Shown here in pieces: positions 17,468 through 25,991 of a stretch of 64,000 nt of DNA (position 1 is the stretch's first letter; each line of letters begins with the position of its first letter). Both the position numbers and the translations under genes were made by a program. The notes under the pieces were generated by a model. It searched no databases. It was not told the origin of the DNA and saw only the letters and a program-made list of their open reading frames with translations. The stretch lies in the NCBI GenBank assembly GCA_945865635.1, contig CAMBEP010000003.1, forward strand, positions 94,237 through 158,236, written 5' to 3'. The stretch is from Candidatus Kuenenia stuttgartensis (lineage in GTDB: Bacteria; Planctomycetota; Planctomycetia; Isosphaerales; Isosphaeraceae).

Positions 17468-18694
17468 TCAACGGTGCCCAAATCGGATTGCTTCCATCGG
17501 GGCCAGGCGTGCTGCCTTCCAAGCTGGATAAAGACCACCCAATGTGCCTGTCACAACCGATAAAACCATCCCCAAAAGCAAAAGTGTTGGAGTCACAACC
17601 AATTGCAGACCACCGGTCAGGAACTGGTTGGCAATGTTAACCCCTATGAGAGCCAGCACACACCCCATCACTCCGGCGATTAGCCCCATGTATGCACTTT
17701 CGAGTGTCACAAGCCCCAACACATGATTCTGTGACCAGCCATTGGTCCGCAAAATCCCAAATTCAGCAATTCGCTCTAATGTGCTCATCAGCATTGTATT
17801 TACAATACCAATCACACCTACGGCCAACGCCAGACTAACGGTCAGCCCAAGAACTCGATCGAGTTGGCCCATGAGATTTCCAAAACTGTTCTGAAACTCG
17901 TTCATGCTGCGAGCATCAAAATCAGGAAATGTGCTTTCGATCAACTGGGCAACTTCATCTGACTTTACCGGGTCGTTCATCTCCACATAAACGTCGGACA
18001 ACCCATTGGGCCGATTCAATACTCGACGGGCTGTTTCAATGTCCATCACTATCACACCATCCAAGAGCATGGAATTCGTGTGATAAATGCCAATTACGTT
18101 GAACTGCTCATTCCCGACCTTGATTTGGTCGCCTGGTTTTTTAGGCGAATTGTCAGGGTTTTTGAATTGGTTGGCAAATTTTTTAGATAGCACCACATTC
18201 TTCGAGCCACGATCTGTCTCATTTAGGTATCGTCCACCGTTTTCTGAGGCCGGAAGCAACGCCTTTCGATAAACCGATGTCGTTATTTTGGCATGTGTTA
18301 TGGTGTCCTGGCCTGTCACGACAGGTGTATCCAGAATGCTTTGCATGCGCTTTTGCTGGTCGCCAAGCGTGTTTAGTGTACGCGCGATCAAACTCGTGTT
18401 CTCAATCGGTGGAGAAATTCCCCATATCTCGGGACTCACGATCTTTACACCAGGAATTGCACGAATCTTATCGGGCAGATCCGCCGGTATGTCGCTAAAA
18501 ACTGGGCTCGGTGCGTTGTTCCGAAGTACAATCACACCCTGAATCTGGTTCAAGGTATTACCAACTAGCATGCGCAGGCCATTGGAAAGGCTGAACAAGC
18601 CAACAACACCCAGAATAGGTATCGAGAGGCCAATAAGTGCCAAGAACGTGCGAGTGGGTCGCGTCAGAATATTTCGCCAGGCAAATCGCCACAT
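17468..18694 (-). CDS. FtsX/MacB-type ABC transporter permease (second copy)
   Basis: 408 residues. There is an N-terminal transmembrane helix after the FAWRNILTRPTRTFLALIGLSIP motif, then a large periplasmic MacB-PCD-like domain (about 45-270). Three C-terminal helices carry the FtsX signature TMLMSTLERIAEFGILRTNG and end in GGLYPAWKAARLAPMEAIRFG. It is clearly a tandem paralog of the permease at 18736-19959, aligning colinearly from end to end. Two permeases plus one ATPase suggest a heterodimeric exporter. The gap from the upstream permease is 41 bp. Confidence 0.95.
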   Translation of the reverse strand: MWRFAWRNILTRPTRTFLALIGLSIPILGVVGLFSLSNGLRMLVGNTLNQIQGVIVLRNNAPSPVFSDIPADLPDKIRAIPGVKIVSPEIWGISPPIENTSLIARTLNTLGDQQKRMQSILDTPVVTGQDTITHAKITTSVYRKALLPASENGGRYLNETDRGSKNVVLSKKFANQFKNPDNSPKKPGDQIKVGNEQFNVIGIYHTNSMLLDGVIVMDIETARRVLNRPNGLSDVYVEMNDPVKSDEVAQLIESTFPDFDARSMNEFQNSFGNLMGQLDRVLGLTVSLALAVGVIGIVNTMLMSTLERIAEFGILRTNGWSQNHVLGLVTLESAYMGLIAGVMGCVLALIGVNIANQFLTGGLQLVVTPTLLLLGMVLSVVTGTLGGLYPAWKAARLAPMEAIRFGHR

Positions 18695-18735
18695 GATGGT
18701 ATCGGTTCCGATGCCGTTTGAGTGAATTCGAATGA

Positions 18736-19959
18736 TTACGGATCGTAACGGATCGCCTCCATCGGCGACCAGCGTGAGGCACGCCAGGCAGGATACATCC
18801 CAGCTAGCATACCTGTCAGAATTGAGAGAACCAAACCTTCAATGAGAATCGTAGGAGTCGGTATCAGTCGGATACCGTCCTTCAGATAAAAGTTTGCCAC
18901 CCAGCAACCAATAATCGCAAGACTACATCCAAAAATCCCAGAAACTGTTCCAAGATAAAGACTTTCAAGGGTAATAAGCGAAAGGATCTGGCGGCTCGAC
19001 CAGCCATTGGTACGCAAAACACCAATCTCTGGAACCCGTTCCATGATGCTCATGATCATGGTGTTGACAATCCCAATCGCACCCACTCCAAACGCGAGTC
19101 CGACCGCCATAAGCAGGAGTACGTCAATCTGGCCCATGATATCGCCAAATGATGCTTCGATTTCGTTCATTCCCCGACTATCTATCTCAGACCAGCGGTC
19201 TTCCACCGTTTTACTGAATCGCTCATTCTCTCTGGCACTATTCATCTCGACATATAACGCCGATGTTGCATCCAATGGTGCTTTGAGAAGCCTTCTGGCT
19301 GTGACAATGTCCATCACCAGAACCACGTCCAACAACAGCGATTTTGTTTCGTAAAGCCCAACAATCTCAAAGTCTTCTGTTCCAATTTTAATCTTCTCGC
19401 CGGGTCGCTTTGGCGATCCATCAAGATTTGGATATTGGATCGAAAACTTTTTGGAAAGTACTACACGATTCTGCCCACGATCGGATTCTTCCAGAAATCG
19501 CCCACCAATACTGGGTGGTTTGATTAAAGCACGCTGGTATACTGCCGAATCAAGTCTGTTATGCTCAGAAATATTCATACCCAGCACAACGGGCGAATCC
19601 AGAAAATTCGATAATCGCTTCTCTGTACTTCCAGACGCTAACGATCGCAATACCATACTGGTGTTGTCCACAGGTGGCGCTACCCGCCAGAATTCTGAGG
19701 CAACATTCTTAACACCAGGAAGTTTGCGAATCTCATCCGACAATTTCGGGTCAATATCACTAAAAACCGGGCTAGGTGTATTTGTCCGAAGAAGCATCAC
19801 TCCCTGAACCTGCTTGACCGTATCGCCTACGAGACCTCTGAGCCCGTTCGAAAGACTCATCAAGCCGACCACTCCAAATACAGGAATGGAAAGGCCAATT
19901 AGTGCAAGACCCGAGCGGATCGGACGCGAAAACAGATTACGCCAGGCAAAACGGTACAT
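18736..19959 (-). CDS. FtsX/MacB-type ABC transporter permease (first copy)
   Basis: 407 residues with the same architecture as its downstream paralog. The N-terminal RFAWRNLFSRPIRSGLALIGLSIP helix is followed by a periplasmic domain with SNFLDSPVVLGMN and DFEIVGLYETKSLLLD. The C-terminal FtsX region has TMIMSIMERVPEIGVLRTNG and ends in AGMYPAWRASRWSPMEAIRYDP. First gene of a leftward three-gene operon (permease, permease, ATPase). The promoter should lie in 19960-20055; I see no clear consensus there. Confidence 0.95.
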   Translation of the reverse strand: MYRFAWRNLFSRPIRSGLALIGLSIPVFGVVGLMSLSNGLRGLVGDTVKQVQGVMLLRTNTPSPVFSDIDPKLSDEIRKLPGVKNVASEFWRVAPPVDNTSMVLRSLASGSTEKRLSNFLDSPVVLGMNISEHNRLDSAVYQRALIKPPSIGGRFLEESDRGQNRVVLSKKFSIQYPNLDGSPKRPGEKIKIGTEDFEIVGLYETKSLLLDVVLVMDIVTARRLLKAPLDATSALYVEMNSARENERFSKTVEDRWSEIDSRGMNEIEASFGDIMGQIDVLLLMAVGLAFGVGAIGIVNTMIMSIMERVPEIGVLRTNGWSSRQILSLITLESLYLGTVSGIFGCSLAIIGCWVANFYLKDGIRLIPTPTILIEGLVLSILTGMLAGMYPAWRASRWSPMEAIRYDP

Positions 19960-20055
19960 CTTTAATCAGGCCAGGTTCCATGTGAGATTGTCTGAAAGCC
20001 ACTATTGCAATTATTGTATACACCGTATTCCACTTGAACCCACATTGATGTCAGC

Positions 20056-20091
20056 AAAAAAACCCGCCATAAGCGACGGGGAGTTTTTTTT
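20056..20091 (-). terminator. Rho-independent terminator downstream of tex (possibly bidirectional)
   Basis: Reading leftward: CCCGTC, loop GCTTAT, GGCGGG (one G-U pair), then TTTTTTT. In the other direction the stem is followed by eight T, so it may work both ways. It separates tex from the ABC operon. Confidence 0.75.
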
Positions 20092-20222
20092 CAGTTATCA
20101 ATGAGTTTGAAATACGTTCTCGAGTAGGGATTGATGACTGATGAATACAGACCAAATCAAAGTCAGTCAATGATCCATACATCATATCACGTGGTTCATC
20201 CAGAGTTTTATCATGTGAGATC

Positions 20223-20250
20223 TTAAGATCCCTTGATTTAGGGATCTTAA
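20223..20250 (-). terminator. Perfect 11-bp stem-loop 12 nt after the tex stop
   Basis: TTAAGATCCCT, loop TGATTT, AGGGATCTTAA. It is perfectly symmetrical, so it reads the same on both strands. It lacks a T-run, so it may protect the 3' end of tex mRNA or cooperate with the terminator at 20056-20091. Confidence 0.6.
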
Positions 20251-20261
20251 CTACATGTTGA

Positions 20262-23200
20262 TCACTGGGGTGCTGAAGGAGACTCAGGTGTACCACCACC
20301 TTGTTCGCCTTCTGTCTCTGGATCACGTGTTGCAAAGAATTGCTTCAACTGCCCAAACGAGCGAAGCGGTACTGCGCCTGTGATCTCTTTTTCAGAAAGC
20401 GGTTTTGCTGGTTCAGATGGTCTCGATGGTCGTGTTGGACGAGATTGCTGAGCATATCCGCCTCCACCACTGCCTCCTCCACCACCATATCCGCCTTGTT
20501 GCGATCCTCGTCCGAATCGGGACGAGCGGCCCTGATCTCGCTGCTGACCACCGTCATTACGTCGATCGCCACCACCCTGACTCGATGCAGAAGGTCCGCC
20601 ACCACTGCCTTCATCACGACGTGGTGGACGACGATCGCCACCACCACCAGAATTAGAAGGTCCACGATCATTCCCACGATCGCGGCGTGGTCCAGGTCCA
20701 CGTTGGCCGCCACCTTCTCCACCATTACCACCACCGCCGCCGTCATCTCGTCGCTGCCCACCATCACCGCCACGTGATCGCTGCTCTCGCTCTCGCTCCG
20801 TGCCAGGGGCAACCATCGTCAGGGAAACTCGCTTGCGATCGTTATCAACACCTAAGACCCAGATCGTGACAACGTCTCCAACAGAAACGACATCATGAGG
20901 GCTCTTGATATAGCGGTTGGCCAACTGACTGATGTGCACCAGGCCTGAATCTTTCAAGCCAATATCCACAAAGGATCCAAAATCAACAACATTCAGAACA
21001 GTTCCCTTAAGTTCCATTCCAGGCTGAAGATCTTCAAGCTTGAGAATGCCTGTCTTGAAAATTGGATTGGGCAAATCTTCCCGAGGATCCCTGCCAGGAC
21101 GCGCCAACGCAGCACAAATATCATCAAGTGTTGGTACACCCACACCAAGCTCAATGGCTGTAGGCTCAAGCTCAAGCTCATTCAACTTCGCACGAAGCAG
21201 ATTGACCTGTTCTTTGTCCTTCAGTGAATCCAAAGAAAACCCGAGCTTTTCAAGCAACTTCGTTGCAGCTTCGTAGTTTTCAGGGTGGACCCAAGTATTA
21301 TCAAGCGGATTGGACGCTTCTAGAATTCGCAAGAATCCCGCAGCCTGAGTGAACGTCGCAGGACCAACACCTTCAACTTCCAAAATCTGATCACGAGTCT
21401 TGAATACACCGTGCTGTTGACGATGCTCGACCAATCGCCGGGCTGTCAATTGATTCAGGCCCGCCACATGTCTGAGCAAGGGAACGCTTGCCGTGTTAAG
21501 ATCAACACCAACAAAGTTCACACCGCTTTCGACAACGGCTTCCAGTGTTTCTTTCAGTGTTTTCGCACTGACATCATGCTGGTAAAGACCGACACCGATG
21601 TTCTGGGGATCAATCTTCACAAGCTCGGCAAGCGGATCGAGCAGTCTGCGACCGATCGAAATCACACCCCTGAGTGTTGCATCATAGTCAGGAAACTCTT
21701 CGCGACCCACATTGCTTGTGGAATATACGCTCGCTCCAGACTCATTTACAATCACATAGCTCAGGCCTGCAAGGACCGGGTCAGCAACGTGAGGTGCCGG
21801 TGGCTGAGGTGGCTGAGGTGGCTGAGGTTTCGGACCACGTGGGCCCTTCTCCTTACGCTCAGACCGCTCTTTTTCTCTCACAGGTTTTTTCTTTGGAGGC
21901 TCTTCCGCTTCTTCTTTCGCAGCCAACCCTTTGGGAAGGCTAGTCAAACTCGAAAAAACGGCCGCACCTGCTGCTTTTGTTGACTCTGACTTGACTTCAA
22001 CACCAGATTCTGATGAGGAAGTATTCGCATCAGCAACTTCAATTGCCGACACCTCAGATGCATCTTCAGCAACCAACTCTGGTACCACTGGTGAGGTCAC
22101 TTCTGCCAAGACTTCGACTGTAGGTGGTTCAACGACTTCACCTGCTTCAGGATCTGGCAAAACGGGTTCGTCCTCTTCCGGTGACCCACCTGAAATCGGA
22201 GGAGGCACATCCTCAGAACCACTTTCCGCTTCTATGGTTTCAGCAACGGCTTCCACAGGTTGAGCTGTAGTGGCTTCAATCACAAATGCAGGCTCCACTT
22301 GCATTTCTGCATCTTCTGGTGCAGCAGCATCAGCCATGCTTGCGATCTGTTCTGCATTTTCTGCAGGAATGGTTGGTTCTACAGATTTCACTGGTGTGTG
22401 AACCGGTGCCGGTGGCTCGGGTGGTTTCCAGTTTTCAACTGTAATTCCAGCTTCCTGAAAGCGGGTTCCTTCAGAAATGATTTCAGCAACTAGTTCTTCA
22501 GTCTCTCGACAGGCTGTACCGTTACCAATCGCAACGGCCTGAACTTTATGCTTCCCAATTAAATCCTTGAGAGTCATTTTGGCCTCATGACGCCGATTTT
22601 GAGGCGGGTGAGGGTAGATCACCGTGTGGTCGATCAAATTACCATGCGAATCCAGAACCGCAACTTTACATCCGGTTCGGAAGCCAGGATCAATCGCCAA
22701 TACCACCTGCGAAGCAATCGGCGGCTGGAGAAGCAGGCTCCGAAGATTACGGGCAAAGACCTCAACTGCGTGTCGCTCGGCTGTTTCTGAAAGGTCACGA
22801 CGGACTTCACGCTCCAAGCTCGGACGAATCATTCGCTCCAAGGCATCAATCGCTGCATCCCGGAAAATCGCACCTTGTGGGTGCCCATCAATCGGAAGGT
22901 TCTCAAGCACAGCCTTTTCAAAATCAACCAGTGGTACTTCCAGTTTTATCTTCAGGACATTCTCTTTTTCACCACGGTTGAATGCCAAAATCCGATGAGG
23001 TGGGATGTTCTGGATCGGTTCGCTATATTCGAAATAATCGCGATAATCCAGCCCCTTTCCTTCTTCAAGGCTTTCATTTTTGTTAGTCGCAATCTTGCCA
23101 AATCGCCAAACCACCTTGCGGGCAGAATCACGAATCAAGGCCAGTTCACTGATGGCTTCCGCCAAAATGTAACGAACTCCCTCAAGAACCTGATCCGTCG

Positions 23201-23672
23201 TTTCAATACCCTTTTCCGCGTTCAAAAACTCTCTTGCCGCTTCCACAATATCGCCAAGCGTTTCATCACGATTCCAGACCCGCAGTGCAAGCGGCTCAAA
23301 ACCTTTTTCACGGGCTTCACTGGCCTTAGTACGCTTCTTGGGCTTGTAAGGCAGATAAAGATCTTCAAGCCGCTTAGGGCTTTCCGTCTGGCGAATTGCT
23401 TCTTTAAGTTCTTCGGTTAACTTGCCTTGCGATTCAATGGCCTTGAGAATCGTCTGCTTGCGATCATTAAGATCACGTATTTTTTGTACCCGGCCTTGAA
23501 TTTCACGGATCTGGACTTCATTGAGCCCACCGGTACGCTCTTTGCGATAACGCGTAACAAAAGGAACAGTGTTGCCTTCGTCCAGCAATTGGACGACGCT
23601 CTCCACTTGAACCTTGCGGATCTGTAAGTCCTGTGCGATTCGCCCAAGGTCAATAGGGAAAAGGGTTTCCAT
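20262..23672 (-). CDS. tex: Tex-like S1 RNA-binding protein with large insertion and RGG-type tail
   Basis: 1136 residues from ATG 23670-23672 (METLFPIDL, the usual Tex N-terminus); a longer frame begins at 23753. Tex proteins are normally about 720-790 residues. Domains in order: N-terminal helical/HTH region (1-300) with VPFVTRYRKERTGGL; YqgF RNase-H-like fold beginning LAIDPGFRTGCK (about 325-400); an inserted acidic, proline-rich segment (about 403-636); the rest of YqgF; helix-hairpin-helix repeats with LTARRLVEHR and VEGVGPATFTQAAGFLRI (about 740-785); S1 domain (about 885-955, GTVLNVVDFGSFVDIG); and a Gly/Arg-rich tail (958-1136). Tex binds nucleic acid and affects transcription and stress survival. 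Both additions suggest extra RNA-binding or condensate-like behaviour. Two hairpins follow the gene. Confidence 0.95.
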   Translation of the reverse strand: METLFPIDLGRIAQDLQIRKVQVESVVQLLDEGNTVPFVTRYRKERTGGLNEVQIREIQGRVQKIRDLNDRKQTILKAIESQGKLTEELKEAIRQTESPKRLEDLYLPYKPKKRTKASEAREKGFEPLALRVWNRDETLGDIVEAAREFLNAEKGIETTDQVLEGVRYILAEAISELALIRDSARKVVWRFGKIATNKNESLEEGKGLDYRDYFEYSEPIQNIPPHRILAFNRGEKENVLKIKLEVPLVDFEKAVLENLPIDGHPQGAIFRDAAIDALERMIRPSLEREVRRDLSETAERHAVEVFARNLRSLLLQPPIASQVVLAIDPGFRTGCKVAVLDSHGNLIDHTVIYPHPPQNRRHEAKMTLKDLIGKHKVQAVAIGNGTACRETEELVAEIISEGTRFQEAGITVENWKPPEPPAPVHTPVKSVEPTIPAENAEQIASMADAAAPEDAEMQVEPAFVIEATTAQPVEAVAETIEAESGSEDVPPPISGGSPEEDEPVLPDPEAGEVVEPPTVEVLAEVTSPVVPELVAEDASEVSAIEVADANTSSSESGVEVKSESTKAAGAAVFSSLTSLPKGLAAKEEAEEPPKKKPVREKERSERKEKGPRGPKPQPPQPPQPPAPHVADPVLAGLSYVIVNESGASVYSTSNVGREEFPDYDATLRGVISIGRRLLDPLAELVKIDPQNIGVGLYQHDVSAKTLKETLEAVVESGVNFVGVDLNTASVPLLRHVAGLNQLTARRLVEHRQQHGVFKTRDQILEVEGVGPATFTQAAGFLRILEASNPLDNTWVHPENYEAATKLLEKLGFSLDSLKDKEQVNLLRAKLNELELEPTAIELGVGVPTLDDICAALARPGRDPREDLPNPIFKTGILKLEDLQPGMELKGTVLNVVDFGSFVDIGLKDSGLVHISQLANRYIKSPHDVVSVGDVVTIWVLGVDNDRKRVSLTMVAPGTEREREQRSRGGDGGQRRDDGGGGGNGGEGGGQRGPGPRRDRGNDRGPSNSGGGGDRRPPRRDEGSGGGPSASSQGGGDRRNDGGQQRDQGRSSRFGRGSQQGGYGGGGGSGGGGYAQQSRPTRPSRPSEPAKPLSEKEITGAVPLRSFGQLKQFFATRDPETEGEQGGGTPESPSAPQ

Positions 23673-23969
23673 CGAACAGTACTCGTCACTTCCATCTAAG
23701 TTTTGATACGTGTTGGCAAGCGATACGCGCCGCCTCTTGAAGGATACGGCCACGTTCTGTCAGGCCGATGTCAAGATGCCGAAAGCCACACTTAACTAAC
23801 CAAGTTATCGTTCGCCTGTCAAGATCCAATGACCTTCGATTCTTGATATGTCAAACATTTTTTATGCTGTAAACCACTCTAAATCCTATGGATAACATCT
23901 TTTATACACCCGCTATATTGCTCCTAAATTATTTTCCAGTTCCCTCTCGTTTCAGCCCATATCCGTCCG
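23673..23969. other. Upstream region of tex
   Basis: About 300 bp, AT-rich near 23860-23940. Leftward TTGACA hexamers occur (TGTCAA on the plus strand near 23850 and 23818) but without a good -10 at the right spacing. No gene is seen. Confidence 0.35.
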
Positions 23970-24012
23970 AAAAAATGGATCGCCCGATTCCATCCGACAT
24001 CGGGCAATCCAT
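23970..24012 (-). terminator. Strong Rho-independent terminator of the aldolase gene
   Basis: Reading leftward: a 14-bp stem ATGGATTGCCCGAT / ATCGGGCGATCCAT (one T-G pair) with a 10-nt loop, then six T. It starts 9 nt after the aldolase stop. A T7 run on the right side makes it potentially bidirectional. Confidence 0.88.
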
Positions 24013-24021
24013 CCTGTTTTT

Positions 24022-24819
24022 TTACCGCCCAAAGATTTCTTTCCAAGGCTCGTCAAGCCCTGCCAAACCCGCTTGAACCAGCCAAGTATCGACCGAATGC
24101 GTGATAAATCGGCACCCACGGTCAATAAATTTACTCGCCATCGGCACACCCACAGCCAACGCCGCCATTGGCACATCAGCCGCCTCGCAAGCCGCCGCAA
24201 TTTCATCAATCGCCAACCACAGCTTGGGATGGTCAAACTGTCCAGGGATACCCAGTGACTGACTCAGGTCGGCTGGCCCTACAAAAATCATGTCCACTCC
24301 TGGCACTTTTGCAATCGTTTTTACTTCCGCAAGCGCTTCGGCTGTCTCAATTTGAATCGCTACAAATGCTCGACGATTGGCGTCTTCAAAATACGCATCG
24401 CGGCTAGCATAACCCCCGTAACGTCCATCCACTCCACTTCCGTTGATCCCGCGCATCCCCTGAGGGTAGAACCGGGCCCATTCCATGATCTTCTCCACCT
24501 CGGCTGTTGTTCGCACCATCGCCGCCATGATCCCATCTGCTCCCGCCTCCAGGGGACGCATCACATCGGCATAATTTTGGGCATAAAGCCTTACAAAAGA
24601 TGGTATTCCGACTGATCTTGCCGCTCTTGCGGCATTCTCTATCTGTTGGGTGGTAAGGCCGACATGCTCTTGGTCAAACCAGACAATATCAAACTTGCCC
24701 GACATGCACAAAAGTTCGATAAACTTGGGATCGCACAACTGACCTACTAAAACGCTTGACAGAATTCGGTTACGTTCTCGAACAAGTTCACGTAAATTGG
24801 CGATGTTCCTGGAAGGCAT
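24022..24819 (-). CDS. HpcH/HpaI family aldolase
   Basis: 265 residues, usual length for class II pyruvate-dependent aldolases of the HpcH/HpaI family. These cleave or form 2-keto-3-deoxy acids with pyruvate using a divalent metal. Family features are DIVWFDQEHVGLTTQQIEN, SFVRLYAQNYADVMRPLEAGADGIMA (pyruvate-binding Arg in VRL), PQGMRGINGSG, the metal-ligand region IQIETAEALAEV, and MIFVGPADLSQSLGIPG. It could instead be a citrate-lyase-like or 2-keto-sugar-acid aldolase; substrate is not determinable. AGGAG lies 11 nt before the start. It is a single-gene unit with its own terminator. Confidence 0.92.
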   Translation of the reverse strand: MPSRNIANLRELVRERNRILSSVLVGQLCDPKFIELLCMSGKFDIVWFDQEHVGLTTQQIENAARAARSVGIPSFVRLYAQNYADVMRPLEAGADGIMAAMVRTTAEVEKIMEWARFYPQGMRGINGSGVDGRYGGYASRDAYFEDANRRAFVAIQIETAEALAEVKTIAKVPGVDMIFVGPADLSQSLGIPGQFDHPKLWLAIDEIAAACEAADVPMAALAVGVPMASKFIDRGCRFITHSVDTWLVQAGLAGLDEPWKEIFGR

Positions 24820-25037
24820 TCTTGTCGCAACTCCTCTGATTTTTTAAGATGGCTTCTACTATTGATGATCGTTGTGGATCTGGCCCGTCCGAATCAAGCC
24901 AAGAACAATCATCGAATTGTTCCTAAATTAACGGATCTCACCCAGAAATACAGAAAATTTGACCAATTTGCACCGAGATAATGCGACATGCCTGAACAAT
25001 GACCAATTCTCGAAATAGCTGCTAAACAGCCAGCCAT

Positions 25038-25655
25038 TCAGGGGAAATGACCAAAATTCTTATCCAGGGATTTTTGTTTACGCTTGTTGATTGCCAAAAG
25101 TATCGGCGGGCGGCTACGGATATTGGGCAAGTCATATCGTGCTACATGCCAGAGGCGATCGTCCAAGCCCATTGCCCACTCCAATATGGCCTGCGTTTCG
25201 GATTCTCCACCCTCATGGGCCCGATACGCCACCACGGTCATCAGACCGCCCTCCGCTAGAAGACCAAGACTCTGTCCCATGGCGCTGAGTGTCGTGACAA
25301 GTCCTGTCGAAACCGGACGTTCGGAATTGGGCCGATAACCAAGGTTGAACATGATCACACGTACACAACCCAGCCATTCCGCCGATGCCACTTGCTCAAG
25401 GCGGGCATGGTCTGCCAGAACCAGCTTGATATGTTCACCAAAAGTTCCTTCTTCAACCAGCCTCAAGCGTGTGTTCTCAAGCCCTTCAGGCTGAATGTCG
25501 AGCGCAAGGACACGCCCGGAAAGGCCAACCAATCGCGCCAAAATCGCTGTATCATGGCCGTTGCCAGCCGTGGCATCAATCGCGAAATCTCCCGGGCGAA
25601 TCCACAGTGAAACCAGCCAATGAGCCATTTCGGTCAATCGTGGCAAGCTCGGCAT
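25038..25655 (-). CDS. YtqB-family class I SAM-dependent methyltransferase
   Basis: 205 residues. Rossmann-fold methyltransferase with motif I IDATAGNGHDTAILA and motif II VLALDIQPEG. The characteristic MFNLGYRPNSERPVST segment and the C-terminal PPILLAINKR match the rRNA-methylase-like YtqB family. Its Bacillus member (YtqB/MnmM) methylates the modified wobble uridine of tRNA. A tRNA-modification role is therefore likely by family, but there is no direct evidence here. It is cytosolic and stands alone. The start at 25653-25655 gives a normal N-terminus. Confidence 0.88.
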   Translation of the reverse strand: MPSLPRLTEMAHWLVSLWIRPGDFAIDATAGNGHDTAILARLVGLSGRVLALDIQPEGLENTRLRLVEEGTFGEHIKLVLADHARLEQVASAEWLGCVRVIMFNLGYRPNSERPVSTGLVTTLSAMGQSLGLLAEGGLMTVVAYRAHEGGESETQAILEWAMGLDDRLWHVARYDLPNIRSRPPILLAINKRKQKSLDKNFGHFP

Positions 25656-25991
25656 GGTGGATTTTGGCCTTTTTTTCTAAATCTCGCTTCTGGAAACTCG
25701 GTTTGAATATAACACCTTCCAAGTCTCGAATCATTGATAGAAATCCATTTTCACATCGTCCTGCTCATTTTTTCGGACAAATATTAAACCTTGGTGCACG
25801 CAGAATCTCGCGACCTTTTCAAATCGTTGGCCGGATCAACCAAAAAATAGACAATTTCTAAATCTGGCTGGACAAATTCGTTCGAATGAGTTCTAGTCCG
25901 AAACATAGCGTCATCATGCCGTTTTTCGGCGGCTGAATGGCGAAAATAGGCGATTTCGGTGAATCACTTGGCTTGGGAAAAGGATGGCTCC
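25656..25991. other. Divergent intergenic region
   Basis: About 335 bp between the methyltransferase and the ceramidase-like gene. I see no convincing promoter pair, repeat or RNA. Confidence 0.4.

Noticed and set aside
20345..20812. Open frame of 155 codons on the minus strand
   Set aside because: It is an out-of-frame reading of the Gly/Arg-rich tail of Tex, and its composition reflects that low-complexity DNA.
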